Below, piece after piece: positions 24,401 through 36,067 of a stretch of 64,000 nt of DNA. Where the stretch lies: the NCBI GenBank assembly GCA_030407085.1, contig CM059587.1, positions 18,139,001 to 18,203,000 of the forward strand, given 5' to 3'. The notes under the pieces are model-generated. The model had not been told where the DNA came from, made no database searches, and worked only from the letters and a program-made list of their open reading frames with translations. This DNA comes from Trichopria drosophilae. Lineage: Eukaryota > Arthropoda > Insecta > Hymenoptera > Diapriidae. The position numbers and the translations under genes were made by a program. The stretch's first letter is position 1, and the number at the start of each line of letters is the position of its first letter.

Positions 24401-26225
24401 TCTTAATAAATGTTTGACATTTCATAAATTAACCTCTCAAGGATAACTTGTACTTTGGCAAGTTTGCACTTTCCGTTTCACTGATGATAAATGTGCATGC
24501 GGGTGGTTCTCCGTCGTAAGCTTAGGAAAGAGATTTATATAGGCATGATGACCATGGTGCAACAAGCAAGGTTTCGCTAATAACTGAATGCGCAAGAGAC
24601 AAAAATGATGATGTTCCAGGATATCAGGATGAGGGGTTGTTTTCCTTCGAAATTGAACATCGTAGCTGATCCGCCTTATTCTTATATGGTCATGACTTGA
24701 TGTTGTTTGTTGAATGTTCGCCATGTGCCAAAATATGTTCATGGGGTTAAGGTCATCAAAAGTTCATCAAAGACTGTAATCCCTACACTTACTAGCAATC
24801 TCAAATTATCGATGACAATTTATCAGTGAGAAAAAGGAATAAATTGCAAGAAGAGTCACCGTGCTTAAAGTGGTATAACGGATATTGATGTCGATGAAAG
24901 ATGATTCTAAATGCGCATAATTTCGATAAGTTGGCGTATCCTCGACCATTTTACCCTCGGTCTTCTTCGTTTGTGCTACACAAATAAGATTGAATCAACA
25001 AGTATACAAGAACCTTCCCGTGATGGCAAGTGCTTTGTAATGAAACTCAAATGGAAGAAAGTCCGTGCGTGATGGTAATAATGACAAGCAAAATCGTACC
25101 TCTCGATGCGTGACGAACTGCTCGTTTGAAGTTTCGGCGAATAATGTCGATGGTACAAATGGCCACGTTAATTATTGCGATCCAAAAAAAAAAAAAGAAA
25201 ACGAACAATCCCCAATTTTCGAACCTGCAGGAAACGCGGTTAATAGTGTTATTGCGAGTTGCCGAATGAAGGTTACTAGTGGTATTTTTTATTTTAAATC
25301 GACGATGCACAGTTCTGGATTCTGTTCATTTTTTTTATGAGATGCCTTGAGACCTCTTATTGTGAAAATTCAGCAATGTTAAGTCCAGGCTGCAATATAT
25401 AAATTTGATCGTGAATGTGCAGTTTTGAATATTTGAAGGGATTATGGAATGGGAAATCGAAAGCATCCATTATTCTTCTTAAAAACCAGTCAGGTTTGCC
25501 AGGTCCGTGAAACATTACTCCTGTATTCAATTTGGTACTTCATTGATTTCAGCCTTTCCACTTACTTTGTTTTTCACATTTAATCTGGTATGTTGCAGCA
25601 GTATTAAAAAAATTATATTTCGCTTCAGTCTGGCAGAGGTATTAGAGATTTGACGGCCAAAGGGCATTGAGTAAAATTACCTGCCGATATTATAGCACAC
25701 AGCAAAAATCGGTCGACTGCGACCACCTGCTTGCCACAGCGTCGGTAGCCAATGTATATTTACACACCGTGTACATACCGACTTGACGATTGCAAAAATC
25801 AGTAGTGAAATACGTAACCTCAATGTTTATTTTCCAACGGAATTAGCAAACATTTTCATTTTAATTCTTCGCCTTATTACACACTGCTTCTGAAGTAATA
25901 ACATTTTTATAATTATTAGTAAAAATATAATAATTAATAATAGCAAAGTGGAATAACAAAACGTAGCAAAATGTTATTTTTCACTACACATTTCGAAAAT
26001 AATTGATACCTGCGCAATTTTTTGAAACTTTTGGGTCTTGAAGAGGATCTAAAGTACTCAGAATTAAAAATATATGAATTAATTTGTCAAGATGTGGGTT
26101 CTGTAACAGTAATTCTAGTTCATATACGGCGAATTAATGGAATGCCAACAAAATTACTTAGGAATTGAACTAGAAATATTGAAATAGGTGATTTTTATTT
26201 ATTTCTAATAACCAGGGAGGGAATG
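18500..26225. other. long non-coding stretch
   Basis: No supported gene in 7.7 kb. GC-richer islands lie at about 19880-20260, 21240-21440, 21700-21980 and 22790-23060; they hold overlapping frames on both strands, none recognisable. The longest frame of the whole window (minus, 23820-24425, 201 codons) is here but lacks domains and has plus-strand counterparts. A copy of the AGAACCAA...TTTGGTTGC motif is at 20677-20702. Near 25741-25785 GTCGGTA and TACCGAC form a short inverted repeat. Confidence 0.5.
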
Positions 26226-26290
26226 TGCTATTTTGCTATCGCGATATAGGGTGCAAAATAGCATTTTGCGATCAGAGTGTGAGAAAATAA
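26226..26290. repeat. isolated copy of palindromic repeat family 1
   Basis: The segment starts GTGCTATTTTGCTATCGCG, continues ATATAGGGTGCAAAATAGC and ends CAGAGTGTGAGAA. It matches the units at 5658-5856, with the same inverted repeat around a CGATATAGG loop and the same tail. No target duplication is obvious. Confidence 0.6.
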
Positions 26291-29200
26291 ATTAAATGCT
26301 ATTAAAATATAAACCGACAGTGATCTGCTATGAATCAACACTTGACCAGTTAGATAAAAACTTTTGAAAAATTTTCTGTAGATGTGGACTGGATATATCC
26401 GGAAAATGCAGAAGTTTTGTAGATTTTAATGGAGTAATCGGAATGTCTGCACAAAAGTTTCCTGGCCCGTATGAACATTTTTCCTAGGACAATTTTCAGA
26501 TTGTAGATATAATTTCAGCAGATGACAGCTGCTTTAATCCGAAGCCTTTGTAGCTAACAGAACATTTTTAAATAGTGAAAAATAAATAAATAACATTAAA
26601 ACTCTTTCAATCTAAAATTTGCAAATAAAACTTTTGGAATCATTTGACGTACGAATTTTCAATTTATTAATAATCTTTTCTCGTAACCAAACATTCATGA
26701 TTGAATTACTAACCTAATTTTACTCATATGATAAAAACTAAAATTAAAGTTTTATTATTAAAAGGTTCTTCATGTCTTCATTATGGATTAATATTACATT
26801 AATTTAATGTTTTGAACAGAACGTTTATGGAATTCGTTAGACATCATTATAATGAATAATATAGTGCAACATAATATATTAAAATTCAAACGCTTTAAAA
26901 AATAGAGTTCATCGGTTCTCCATTTTGATAATTTTCTGATTTGTAGAGAATTTTTCAAGGATTATGGAAAAATTTTATTCAAGGTTGTAATTCGCGGTGT
27001 TGACCTTCAAAATTCTATTTAAAAATGGTTTTCTTCAAAAAAAAAAAGAAACCTTTTAAACTGCAGCTGAAAAAATGGTTGACGCGGAATGGCTCATACG
27101 AATCTTCTGTATACAATACTTGCTTTAACTGAAATGAATTAATAATCTATGCCATTTACTAAACGGACAGCCACGTCTCTATCAGTTGCGGAAAACCAAA
27201 CGACACTGATGAAAAATCCGACTAGCGGTAGGAATAGTTACTATCTTTTATTAATCGATTTAAATAGTGAAGTATTGTGAGATTTTAAGATTAATACTGT
27301 TTTGTTACTAATACAGTAATATTGTTGTAATAATTGAGTAGTTTCGAATTCGAGAATAGGCGTATCGACAAACAAAAGAAAGATATGCTTCATGAACAAA
27401 AGAAGTTTGAAAAGTGAATTTAATTTTCACGAAAATCAAGATAAACCTTTTCAATTATCGTATGAATTACGAATCTTGCAAATCCTACCGAAATGAAAGC
27501 CAGTTGGTTTTTAAAATAAAAGTTTCAAATTGGCAATTAGAAAATTCTGCAGGTGCGAGATACGATGCGAGCGGTATATAGGAAGCGAGAAACCTTCCTA
27601 GCGATACGTAAAATCGATATCCTCTCTGCGATTGTCGTTTCGTGTTTCTCGTTTTGAGAAGTTGTATACCACTCGGTCCTACGGATATTTTGCAAACTTA
27701 ATTTTTCGTTCAGCAAACTTTACGAGTCACGCGATTTCTTTAGACTATATGATGAAAAATGTACACCTTGTAGCTTTCTTCGTGACGCAAGTAATTTTTC
27801 TTCGCGCCTCCGATCGATGATCGAAAGTCCGATTACGTACAGGCAAAAATACGCGAACTTACAAGTCAACGATCTTAAAATAGAACATTTCGAATTTAGC
27901 TCGCGTTTGACGACCAAGCTTTCATGTTATCCAGTAATCCAATGATTGCTATTGTCATCATTATCAATGTAGGCAATCGTTCGTTCGAAATTACTTTTAT
28001 GCCAAGAAATAATCAGACCAGCTATTTGCAATTTTGCTCGTTTAACAAGCGTATGAATCATTGGCAACGACGGGGAATTGCTAGTGATTGTTGCGGAGAT
28101 GCGATTCGATTGCTCAATGCAGTAATCCAAATAAGCAAGCGTGCGTACCAAATTATCATCTTCCATGACTGCATATTCGTCGAAATATAAGATCTAGATG
28201 AATTGCTTGGAAAATCAAAAAAAGATTGTCTTGGACTTCTCATGCCCTTTAATCATTGTTTGATGATTTATTTTATCGCTGTAACGTATGTGTCATCGCA
28301 TCCGTATCTTTCTCTGAAGACAATGCGGGAGTAATGCGATCGTTGCACGACGTTTCGCAGCTGGCAAAGAAAAAATATTCAGTTACCGGGCATTGTCGGT
28401 CATAGCCTTGTGACTAACCGCTCAGAACAACAACGCGTAATCCGATTCTCCTGACCGATGAATTTAAATGCGGCTTTTGCTTCTTCAGCTCCTTGTATGT
28501 TCCAGCATTCATGGGTACTTATATGGAGTATAATTGGTCGGTAAATAATACGCTGTTCAATATTTCCATGGTAATATTTTGGAAATAACTTATTTAGTGA
28601 ATTGCGCGGGGCGCTACCCACGTAGAGATATAAGATTTCATGTATCCTTATTGAAATCCAAGCCGTGGAACTAATCCGCAAGATTGCGCTGGTATCTTTT
28701 GGTTACCCCCTCCTCTCAAAATGTTGTTGTCTCAAATGTAGGAAGGGGAAGCAGTACCAGGAGTAGGGGGTTTCCAGACGACATTGTCGTCACTGAGGGG
28801 TTTAATTCTTTGGCCTCAATAAGGATAGATGAAAAATCGAACAGTGCTGATCGGATCCAGATTTTAGAAGAATTCGGTTGAGATTTTCCTTGATAATTAG
28901 ATTAGGTTACGTGGAGCGTAACATGCGAAGAGACATGCGTTTAATTAATGAACTTAACGTAATTATGCTAGAGAGGTACAGTGACCAACAGTAGATTGAT
29001 TTGCGGTTCGTGGTTTCCAACCGACACCCTTGTACCTCACACACTGACAGTCTGGATGAATCCGGAACTCTGGATTTTCACCTTCGCAATAGGATCTGGA
29101 ACATTTGCTAAATGCGTTGTCCAATTGGTGTTGACCATTCAATAAGTTAAGTAAATTCAATCCAGTCTTGACTATCCCAAACGTTTACTCATGGACTATC

Positions 29201-30300
29201 TGATGGCATAACCACTTGAAATAGAAGAACTTAAAGAAGAACAAATATTTATTTATAATTATGACAAAACTTGAAGTAAAAATCTGGAATACGATTAAGC
29301 TAGTTAACGAGCTTACTATTTTTACGTCGTGTAGACTTTCACGTAACGACATGACTCAAGGATTGCTTGATCCACTCGTGTCTGCTCTCATTTCGTCGAG
29401 CGATGTAAACACGCTTAAGCAGTGAGAAGATGGTTGGAAATCTTCAGGAAGACCTTCATCTTTTTCAAGTTCTTGACATGGCTCACTTTTCTACAGGGTA
29501 ACTTTATACTTTGCCCGACCACTTTCTCGTATGGGTTAGCTTCATGCTTCGTAACCCTCCCGAGGCATGTTCTATTGTCTCCTTGCAAGCTTATCGAGTA
29601 CGTGTTGTACAACGCGATTCTTTTTTCCTCTTTTACCTTCACACTCTGGCAGTTACAGTGGCTTTGCTCTTTTTTTCGTAGTTTCACAGTCCACCGGCAT
29701 TATAAAGTTACGTGAAAGTCGAAATTTTCTACTTCAAAAAATCATTCACTAGACAACAGCTATTTGCATGTAAAAAATTTCAATTTGCTTCAATGAGTTT
29801 TGGTTACATTAGTCAACATCATTAACGATATGTAACCGAAACTTTGAAGGTGAAGTAATAATTTCGTAACATTTTTCTAGACGCTTGCACAAAATAAGTT
29901 TGCGGTTTGCGCTCAGAAAGTGTTGTATTGTTGTAATATCACCGCAATTGGTAGATCAATGAGGACCGATCAATAAAGTCAAAGCAAGTTTTGAAACATT
30001 TGACTACTTTTATAATATTTATTCCTATACTTAGGTATTCATATTCTTAAATTTATAGCTTTCATGACAAATGTTACACGACCTTTTAAACACAATTGAA
30101 ATATCTGAATGATTCTTATAAACTGATTTCCATGTATTTGATCCTTTGTAATTAAGAAACGGATTTTAGGTTGAGATTTGTGTAGATGCATAAATAGTTG
30201 TGAGACATGAGGACATTCATGTCTGCAAAGCTATTAAATAGTCTGCGTTGGAAACGGAAGATCTAAATAGTGGTTTTATCATTATCGCTAATATACATGG
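26291..30300. other. non-coding stretch
   Basis: AT-rich up to 27.5 kb, then mixed composition at 27.55-28.45 kb and 28.9-29.7 kb. Several overlapping 60-97-codon frames on both strands there are mutual shadows with no recognisable motif. A minus-strand donor-like CTT|GTAAGTTC occurs at about 27865 without a supporting acceptor. Confidence 0.5.
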
Positions 30301-30378
30301 ATCGATCATCCTTATAAAAATCTCGCAAGTGTGTTGACCGGGGTTATTTTCATACGGTCGATATTTAAGTACGCGCGG

Positions 30379-30392
30379 TGCCTTCTAGCGGC
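30379..30392 (-). promoter_or_regulatory. CTCF-like motif
   Basis: On the minus strand this reads CCGCTAGAAGGCAC, matching the conserved CTCF core CCNNNAGRNGGCR at its key positions. It lies in a GC-rich island (30340-30510) with a TATAAAAAT word about 70 bases upstream. Binding is untested and a single motif match has a real false-positive chance. Confidence 0.25.
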
Positions 30393-30520
30393 GAGTGAAA
30401 TAGACAGGCTGTAACGATTTTCTCGAGCCCTTGTAAACTACTGCAGTGTGCAAGTTATTGTCATTAGTAAAACTTGACAGTATCTACTGACTCGAAACTC
30501 GCGTGAAATACTAGTCTGTT

Positions 30521-30802
30521 ATGTTATTCCATGCTGTCAAGTATAATTACCGCAATAAATCCTACGGTATATATATGTATTTGTTCGATTTTTTCTTTCC
30601 CGCCTTCGCCAAGGATGTACAATTTACTTGGTGGTTGTTTGCCCTAGTCTTATTATATTGTCTTGCTCGCTGTCTTTACTTTCGACATCGTAATATTTGT
30701 TATCGCGTGATTCGCATTCAAAATAAGTATGAATATTCATTCAAAAGTGTTTGTTTTAACCAAATTTTATTTGTTAGGCATGGAAATTGTATGTCTTACT
30801 GA
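30521..30802 (+). CDS. possible small membrane-protein frame (unrecognised)
   Basis: An ATG frame of 93 codons begins just after a GC-rich island that carries a TATAAAAAT word (about 30312) and a CTCF-like motif. The translation contains FTWWLFALVLLYCLARCLYF, a plausible transmembrane helix, followed by a basic segment (RHRN). The rest is rich in Tyr, Phe and Asn as expected of AT-rich chance frames. The ATG context is not strong and I recognise no family. The promoter-like island upstream is the only reason to list it. Confidence 0.15.
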   Translation: MLFHAVKYNYRNKSYGIYMYLFDFFFPAFAKDVQFTWWLFALVLLYCLARCLYFRHRNICYRVIRIQNKYEYSFKSVCFNQILFVRHGNCMSY

Positions 30803-32766
30803 CTTTAATTAACTTCGTACGAAATGATTTTAAAACTTCAATAGAAGGGCTTGAGATTTCAAAAAATACTTCTTCCATTACGAAAGCAACGGTAATGTTG
30901 TATAAGATAAGATTAGTATTGGTCAAGTTAGGTCAGGTCAGGTTAGTGTACCAATAAATAAACAGCGTAGGGTTCAACTAAGTGAAAGTCTAATCGAAAA
31001 AATGCATAACTTATGACTAAACCCTTGTACACCTTATTTTCAAGCGCTTTGTAGGAGTCATCTATTCGAAACTGACATCCTTTTAACGGTTATAATCCGA
31101 ATTTTTAGCTAATTAATTAGAATAAGTGGCTGTAATGATCACGTTCTGTTATCTAAATGTCATTAACATCAATTATGGTCATCCACACATCTTGTTCAAC
31201 AATCAAAACATCCAATATTTAGAAAGTATGCGGAACTCATTCTCAATCAAAAAGGACTTAAAGAGCAAACGAGCTTAATAATAGAAACAGAAATACTGAA
31301 AGCAATATACACCAAAATCAGTCAGTCGTTGAAACAACGTTTTGTATAGGGAAACAAAAGTTCTACTTGTAGAAATATAGCTGCGTCTGGTGGAAGTGGA
31401 ACCGCCTATATCAGTAATAGTACAGACGTGGTTATCTGTAAATTCATCTAGGATTAAAGAAAAATAAAAAAAAACAACGTAGACAAAAATAAAAGTAGAC
31501 TAATTAACTCTCCTAGACAAATGAAAGGATCAAAGATTAGAAATATGCTTTCAATGCTCTCTGATAGAAAGCAAAATAGGAAACTACCTATAACTGATAA
31601 GTAATTGCTTGGTACAGCAATGCAGTGTTGATTTGTTTTTTTTTATGGTCAGATTCACAATCGGATGGAACTCGTTTTGATGTACCAACGAGATAGAATC
31701 TTGTTGCTTCCAGCCGACGATATTCTCTCACTTTTGATATCTCAGCAACTGACTTATTTTGGGCCCATGAGGACTTTTTGTCGCCATGATATGATAGAAG
31801 TCACTTCCAATATTCTAATTTTTTTACTTTTTAATCATTTCTAATAAGCGTCGTTTTGCATCAGCGGCAAGTAAGGAAATCGGCGATCACACTCCTTGAT
31901 TAATCCTGGAAGAGAGAATGTGCATCACTCATCCATGAAGCTTTCCTGAAATTCGTGTAGCAGCACCAAGTGAGCACTACACGGAAACAACAAGAATGTA
32001 GGTCACGGGGTGACGATTCTGGCTTCATCGCTAGAACGCTCTCAAAGGAACTAATTTCCTTCAAATTACACGTCACGGTAACCCCGGCCCCAATCCACTC
32101 GAGATGTTGGCCGAGGTGTCGACGCCGATATTAGCTTTGTCTCTCCAGTAATACTAGCCGCTGCTTCGTACCAAGCAAACGTTGACATTTGCATTCATTT
32201 AAACGTTAAACTTTGCGTTTAAATTATCGCGCTCCAGAGTTCACCATCGTCGCACACAAAATTAGAATCTCAAAGCACTGATGGTGTGAATAAAAAAGCA
32301 ATGCTGCGAGTACCGTGAAAACTTGACTCCAAGTTATTGAATCTCAAATCTTTACAATTGTCAGTATATTCCAAGCTTGTAGATAATTTAACAATGCTAT
32401 GGTAAACAACTACGAGAAAACAGGTGTTCCGCCGCTATTTACATAAAACGGAGAGAACTAACTTTCAGAATTTGAATATTTAATGGAAGTCTTATTCCAC
32501 TTTAAGATACTTAGTGCTATTTTCAAACTTTTAGGGTTTATCCTAAAGTTCTCGCGATTACAATGGTGTGCGCAACTTATTAGATCTTTCCCGTATTTGA
32601 AGAGAAATTTATGGTTCGTCTTTTGGGTCCACAAAATAATTTATTTGCATCTTTAATTTCGGTTAATGGTTACTTCATTGCTGTCACGTATTTTTATACG
32701 ATACTATCTGGGAAATATATCAGCATTTCTATTGCCCGAGAAAACTGTCGGTTAAGTACCTACTGT
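30803..32766. other. non-coding stretch with a telomere-like word
   Basis: At about 30925-30950 is AAGTTAGGTCAGGTCAGGTT, a degenerate run related to the insect telomere pentamer TTAGG. The segment 31860-32250 is GC-richer and could be regulatory. A strong donor-like CGGCAA|GTAAGG at 31871 follows a possible acceptor only 22 bases earlier. No coding frame of note is present. Confidence 0.45.
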
Positions 32767-32826
32767 TGCGAACAGTGTATCAAAAAATAGTGTTCGCACC
32801 TCGGCCGTAAAATTTTACGGCCTAGG
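32767..32826. repeat. two adjacent palindromes
   Basis: First, TGCGAACA (32767-32774) and TGTTCGCA (32791-32798) form a perfect 8-bp inverted repeat with a 16-base loop. Immediately after, GGCCGTAAAATTTTACGGCC (32803-32822) is a perfect 20-bp palindrome, extended to 28 bp by CCTC/TAGG with one mismatch. Two tight inverted repeats in 60 bp are unusual in this background and may be the end of a dispersed element or a cruciform-forming site. Confidence 0.65.
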
Positions 32827-32962
32827 ACCGAAAAGTACTATGTAACAGTTAAAAGACATATTTTTACCAGTATAAACACTGTAATTATTGGATATTAAGA
32901 AAAATTATTACCTGCTATAATTCAGTTAATGAAGCAGTTTACACAAAATAATATATATATAT

Positions 32963-33035
32963 GGGCTTCGTAGCTCATGCGGTAACGCACTGGACTACGA
33001 ACTCATAGGTCGTGAGTTCAATTCCCGTCTGGTGA
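32963..33035 (+). repeat. tRNA-Arg(ACG)-like SINE head or tRNA pseudogene
   Basis: The segment has an A-box-like GTAGCTCATGCGGTAACGC and a good B box GAGTTCAATTCCC at tRNA spacing. The anticodon-loop position reads CTACGAA, giving ACG. The middle part (GGTAACGC...GACTACG...GTTC) resembles insect tRNA-Arg(ACG). The 5' GGGCTTC cannot pair with the 3' CTGGTGA and the anticodon stem is broken, so it is not a working tRNA. A tRNA-derived SINE promoter or decayed tRNA is the best reading. It lies 76 bp before the piggyBac-type element. Confidence 0.6.
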
Positions 33036-33437
33036 TATTTTTTCGATTTTGTATTCAAGCAGCAGCTCGCTGTCGGTAAGACGAGCCACATTGTTTGTTT
33101 ACGTTTACACTTTAACCCCTTCGCTGCGGATGACAAAGATCTTTGTCATTTAGGACTTTTCTCTGACTGCGGCAAAGACGCAAATCTTTGTCATGACATA
33201 CATTAGTCTAAAGAAGACAATAATGTATCAAATTTAAAAACTAGACTATTTTTAGACAGTCTAAGGCATACCGAACAACATGCCGTTGCCCTTTTTAAAA
33301 AACATGATGTCAAAAAAAAGATACAAGTTCTTAAAATATGTTGTTTTTACGATTTTTTAAAAATCTATGTCATGAACTATGAGATCTATCAGTCAATTTG
33401 TGTATTAAAAATTAATGAAATTCATGAAAACTCTGAT

Positions 33438-33636
33438 GGCTGATTACAAATCTGATAGTATCTTTTGAAAATTCAAGATGGCTTATCGAATATGGCGGAC
33501 AAATTTTCCAAAAATAGAACCATTTTGCTTTAAACTTTCTACTCGGGGGTTTTGAAGCGGCTGATTACAAATATGATGATGTATTTTTTAAATTGAAAAT
33601 GGCGGAACCAATATGGCGGACAAATTTTTCAAAAAA
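33438..33636 (+). repeat. internal modules 1 and 2 of the piggyBac-type element
   Basis: Modules at 33438-33514 and 33559-33636 are direct copies. Each begins GGCTGATTACAAAT, passes through a degenerate TTTTGAAAATTCAAGATGG-like centre and ends AATATGGCGGACAAATTTT. They are separated by about 44 bp. Confidence 0.7.
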
Positions 33637-34137
33637 TTATGTTAGCCTTCCCCAATAGTTTCGATATACTATATTTACTTACACACTTTACCACGTGGAG
33701 GTTGAAAAAAGGTCTTTAAAGTGCCCTTTCTTTTTAAATTTAGTTACGTTTTTATATGTTTAATATTTTTTTATCTTTTCCCATATGTAACACGATAACT
33801 CGAGCGTACATCTAAGAAAAATCTCAAATTTACGCAAGATACTTTGGATAGATATCCAAAAATTATAAACTCTATAAAATATCTCTAGAAACTAAAAATA
33901 TAAATTTGAAGTTGACGAATCAAAGAAGTTTTGGTACAAATAAAAAATTCGATATAAATATTTTATAAATAATTACGAGAGTGTTCATATGGCTCTAATA
34001 ATCTGCCACGAGCAGCATTGTTGTCAGCAAGAAAGCCACCGCTCTACGGGAAAATAATGAATAACAAATTGCCGTAATTTTGAACATGTAGAAACTGACA
34101 TAAGATTCGTAATCAGTTTGAATTTTGGTTGAGGCGT

Positions 34138-34323
34138 CTGCCATATTGAATCCGCCCTTTTGAATTTTCGAAATCTGATTTCAGATTCATAATCAGCGAC
34201 CCTGAAACCCCCCAAAAAGCAAGTGTCAAGGGAAATCATTGGAATTTAGAAAATTTGTTCGCCATATTGAACCCGCCATTTTAAATTTTGAAAATCTGAC
34301 TTCAGATTCGTAATTAGCGTCCC
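34138..34323 (-). repeat. internal modules 3 and 4 of the piggyBac-type element
   Basis: Copies at 34138-34210 and 34250-34323 are the same module in inverted orientation: CTGCCATATTGAATCCGCC or TTCGCCATATTGAACCCGCC, then TTTTGAATTTTC/TTAAATTTTG, then TCTGAYTTCAGATTCRTAAT and AGCG. With modules 1 and 2 they give the element a two-plus-two inverted architecture. Confidence 0.7.
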
Positions 34324-34424
34324 AAAAAACGTCTATACACCAAGTTACAGAAAAATCTAACAAAATTTTTGTTCCCGCATTTTGTGCACTTTTCGGAAAA
34401 TTGTTGCCGCAGCGAAGGGGTTAA

Positions 34425-36017
34425 TGTACAGGTTTCTGCATATTTTACAAATGTAAGGTATGTCGCCATCAAGGAAGATGACCTGCAGCTCCAGCAAAAC
34501 TTGAGAATAATATTGTGTAAACATTTGTGCAAAAGGCATTTCCGCCCGTTAACACGATAAAAGAAAAAAAATAACCCGCTCCTAACCTATAAACACCTGA
34601 CTCATAAGTTCAGTCAACATCTGATAACTTTTCGTAATTGTTATAAAATTAATGAACTTATTTCGGTAGATACGGTATACATTCATTTTCAGAACTTAAA
34701 TTTGGAATATTTATTACATAATATTCTATTCATTTACAACATTATAACCTATAAGAAACTATAGTATTTTTAAAATACGTATTCTTTTAGACGTAATCAA
34801 ATATTCTTTTGAAACGTGAGAATTTAATAGAATATCTTTTACTTGATAATAAGTAAATGCTAAAAGACGAAGATTTTTATGAATAACATACAGGATTTTA
34901 ATAATTACAATACTTATTTTACGAAGTATAAGAAATCGTTTTAAAAGACACGGGATTGTAACTGATAAAAGAGACTTTTCTCAATGTGTGAATACTGATA
35001 ATACCATCGTGCAAATCACGATGTTGAACAGTCATTTCATCAGGTCAATGATACTGGCTAAATACAGAAGAAATAAAAATTTGTCAAAAAACAGATTCTT
35101 GGTATTACGGTTCTTTTACTACAAATTAATAACATTAAAAAGCTTAATTAAATTATTGGGTTGTTGATGCCAACCCCTAAATATGAAACAAGTGTAAAGA
35201 ACCTGTTTGTGTATTATTATCGCAAACAGAGCTTTTAATTTCTTCGGACTGCATATATGAAAAATTAATAACTCGACCACTATCAGATTCTATTGCTAAA
35301 TACACATTTCGTTCTGGTTCCCCTAAGTGGATCTAATAAAGATGAAATAATGTAGGGTCAATAACCTAACGGGTATAAAAAAAAGTTCTATATTATATTA
35401 AAAACAATATAAATCTTCTTTTATTAAAATATAATACTTTGTAGTCTAGTTATAACGGCTCGGCAAAAGGAAGCAAAATGTACAAATGATGGCGTTCGAC
35501 ATGTCTGAAAAGTGCACATGTCCGAAATATTTTTCAGTTCATTCTAATAATAAATACTAAATATAATCCCCGAACGACCATGAACGAGAGAAAATATAAT
35601 GTTAACAATTAACTTAATAAAATAAAAGCATCCCAAACTTTTATTATATTTACAGTTAATTTCAGGCACTTAGTTTTCCAACATCTGAATGGCCTAAAGA
35701 AAGGAATCTCGTAAAAGATATACTCTTGTTCAGGTAGTATCGTCAACATTTGTGCTCACCCTTGATACACGATAGCAGTATTTTATTTCATTCTCGTTCG
35801 CAGTTCGAGTGAATCACTGATGTTTATTTTATTTGGGGTGAGAACGTAATCTGAACATTCGGTTAGAAAATTAGATGATTATATAAGACCGCTTTAAATC
35901 AAATATATTTCTACGAAATGTTTGCATTTTATCCACAATTAAACATAAGAAATTTTAAACAGTCATTGAAATGCATTGAATTCGGAGTCAATGAACGGAA
36001 CTTCCTTCTGTTTTCAG
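34425..36017. other. AT-rich non-coding stretch
   Basis: Very AT-rich with no frame or repeat of note. The last 20 bases (GGAACTTCCTTCTGTTTTCAG) form the strong acceptor of the next entry. Confidence 0.5.
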
Positions 36018-36067
36018 GTGGAAGAAGCTTCAGCGCTGCAGTTGCCGCTCAGACAATTTCTTAAAAC
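36018..36067 (+). CDS. candidate 50-bp internal exon
   Basis: A pyrimidine-rich acceptor CTTCCTTCTGTTTTCAG ends at 36017 and a full-consensus donor AAAAC|GTAAGTAAG starts at 36068. The 50 bp between are GC-rich against AT-rich flanks. Two frames are open: VEEASALQLPLRQFLK and, shifted by one, WKKLQRCSCRSDNFLK; the third has a stop. Ending the first frame with AC gives a phase that would join in frame to the 52-bp segment at 62443 (ACA-ATC...), so both may belong to one long-intron plus-strand transcript. It could equally be a UTR or non-coding RNA exon. No family is recognised. Confidence 0.4.

Larger units (their letters stand above)
33112..34424. mobile_element. non-autonomous piggyBac-type element, about 1.3 kb
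   Basis: The element is bounded by TTAA at 33112-33115 and 34421-34424. Its terminal inverted repeats are perfect over 14 bp, CCCCTTCGCTGCGG (33116-33129) and its reverse complement (34407-34420). TTAA target duplication plus CCC-starting ends is the hallmark of the piggyBac superfamily. Just inside the left end is a perfect 20-bp palindrome, ATGACAAAGATCTTTGTCAT (33130-33149), with a half copy at about 33180-33192. The interior is built from four copies of one module of about 75 bp, two direct on the left and two inverted on the right. No transposase is encoded (longest frames about 72 codons), so movement would need a transposase in trans. Perfect ends suggest fairly recent insertion. Confidence 0.85.

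Noticed and set aside
23820..24425. Longest open frame of the window (201 codons, minus strand, starting at an ATG).
   Set aside because: No recognisable domain, composition typical of translated non-coding DNA, overlapping plus-strand frames of similar quality, and no splice or promoter context. In 64 kb of mixed-composition DNA a frame this long can arise by chance.
31849..31870. 22-bp microexon candidate between CTAATAAG and GTAAGG.
   Set aside because: The acceptor is poor and length is too short to judge. It needs a junction read to be credible.
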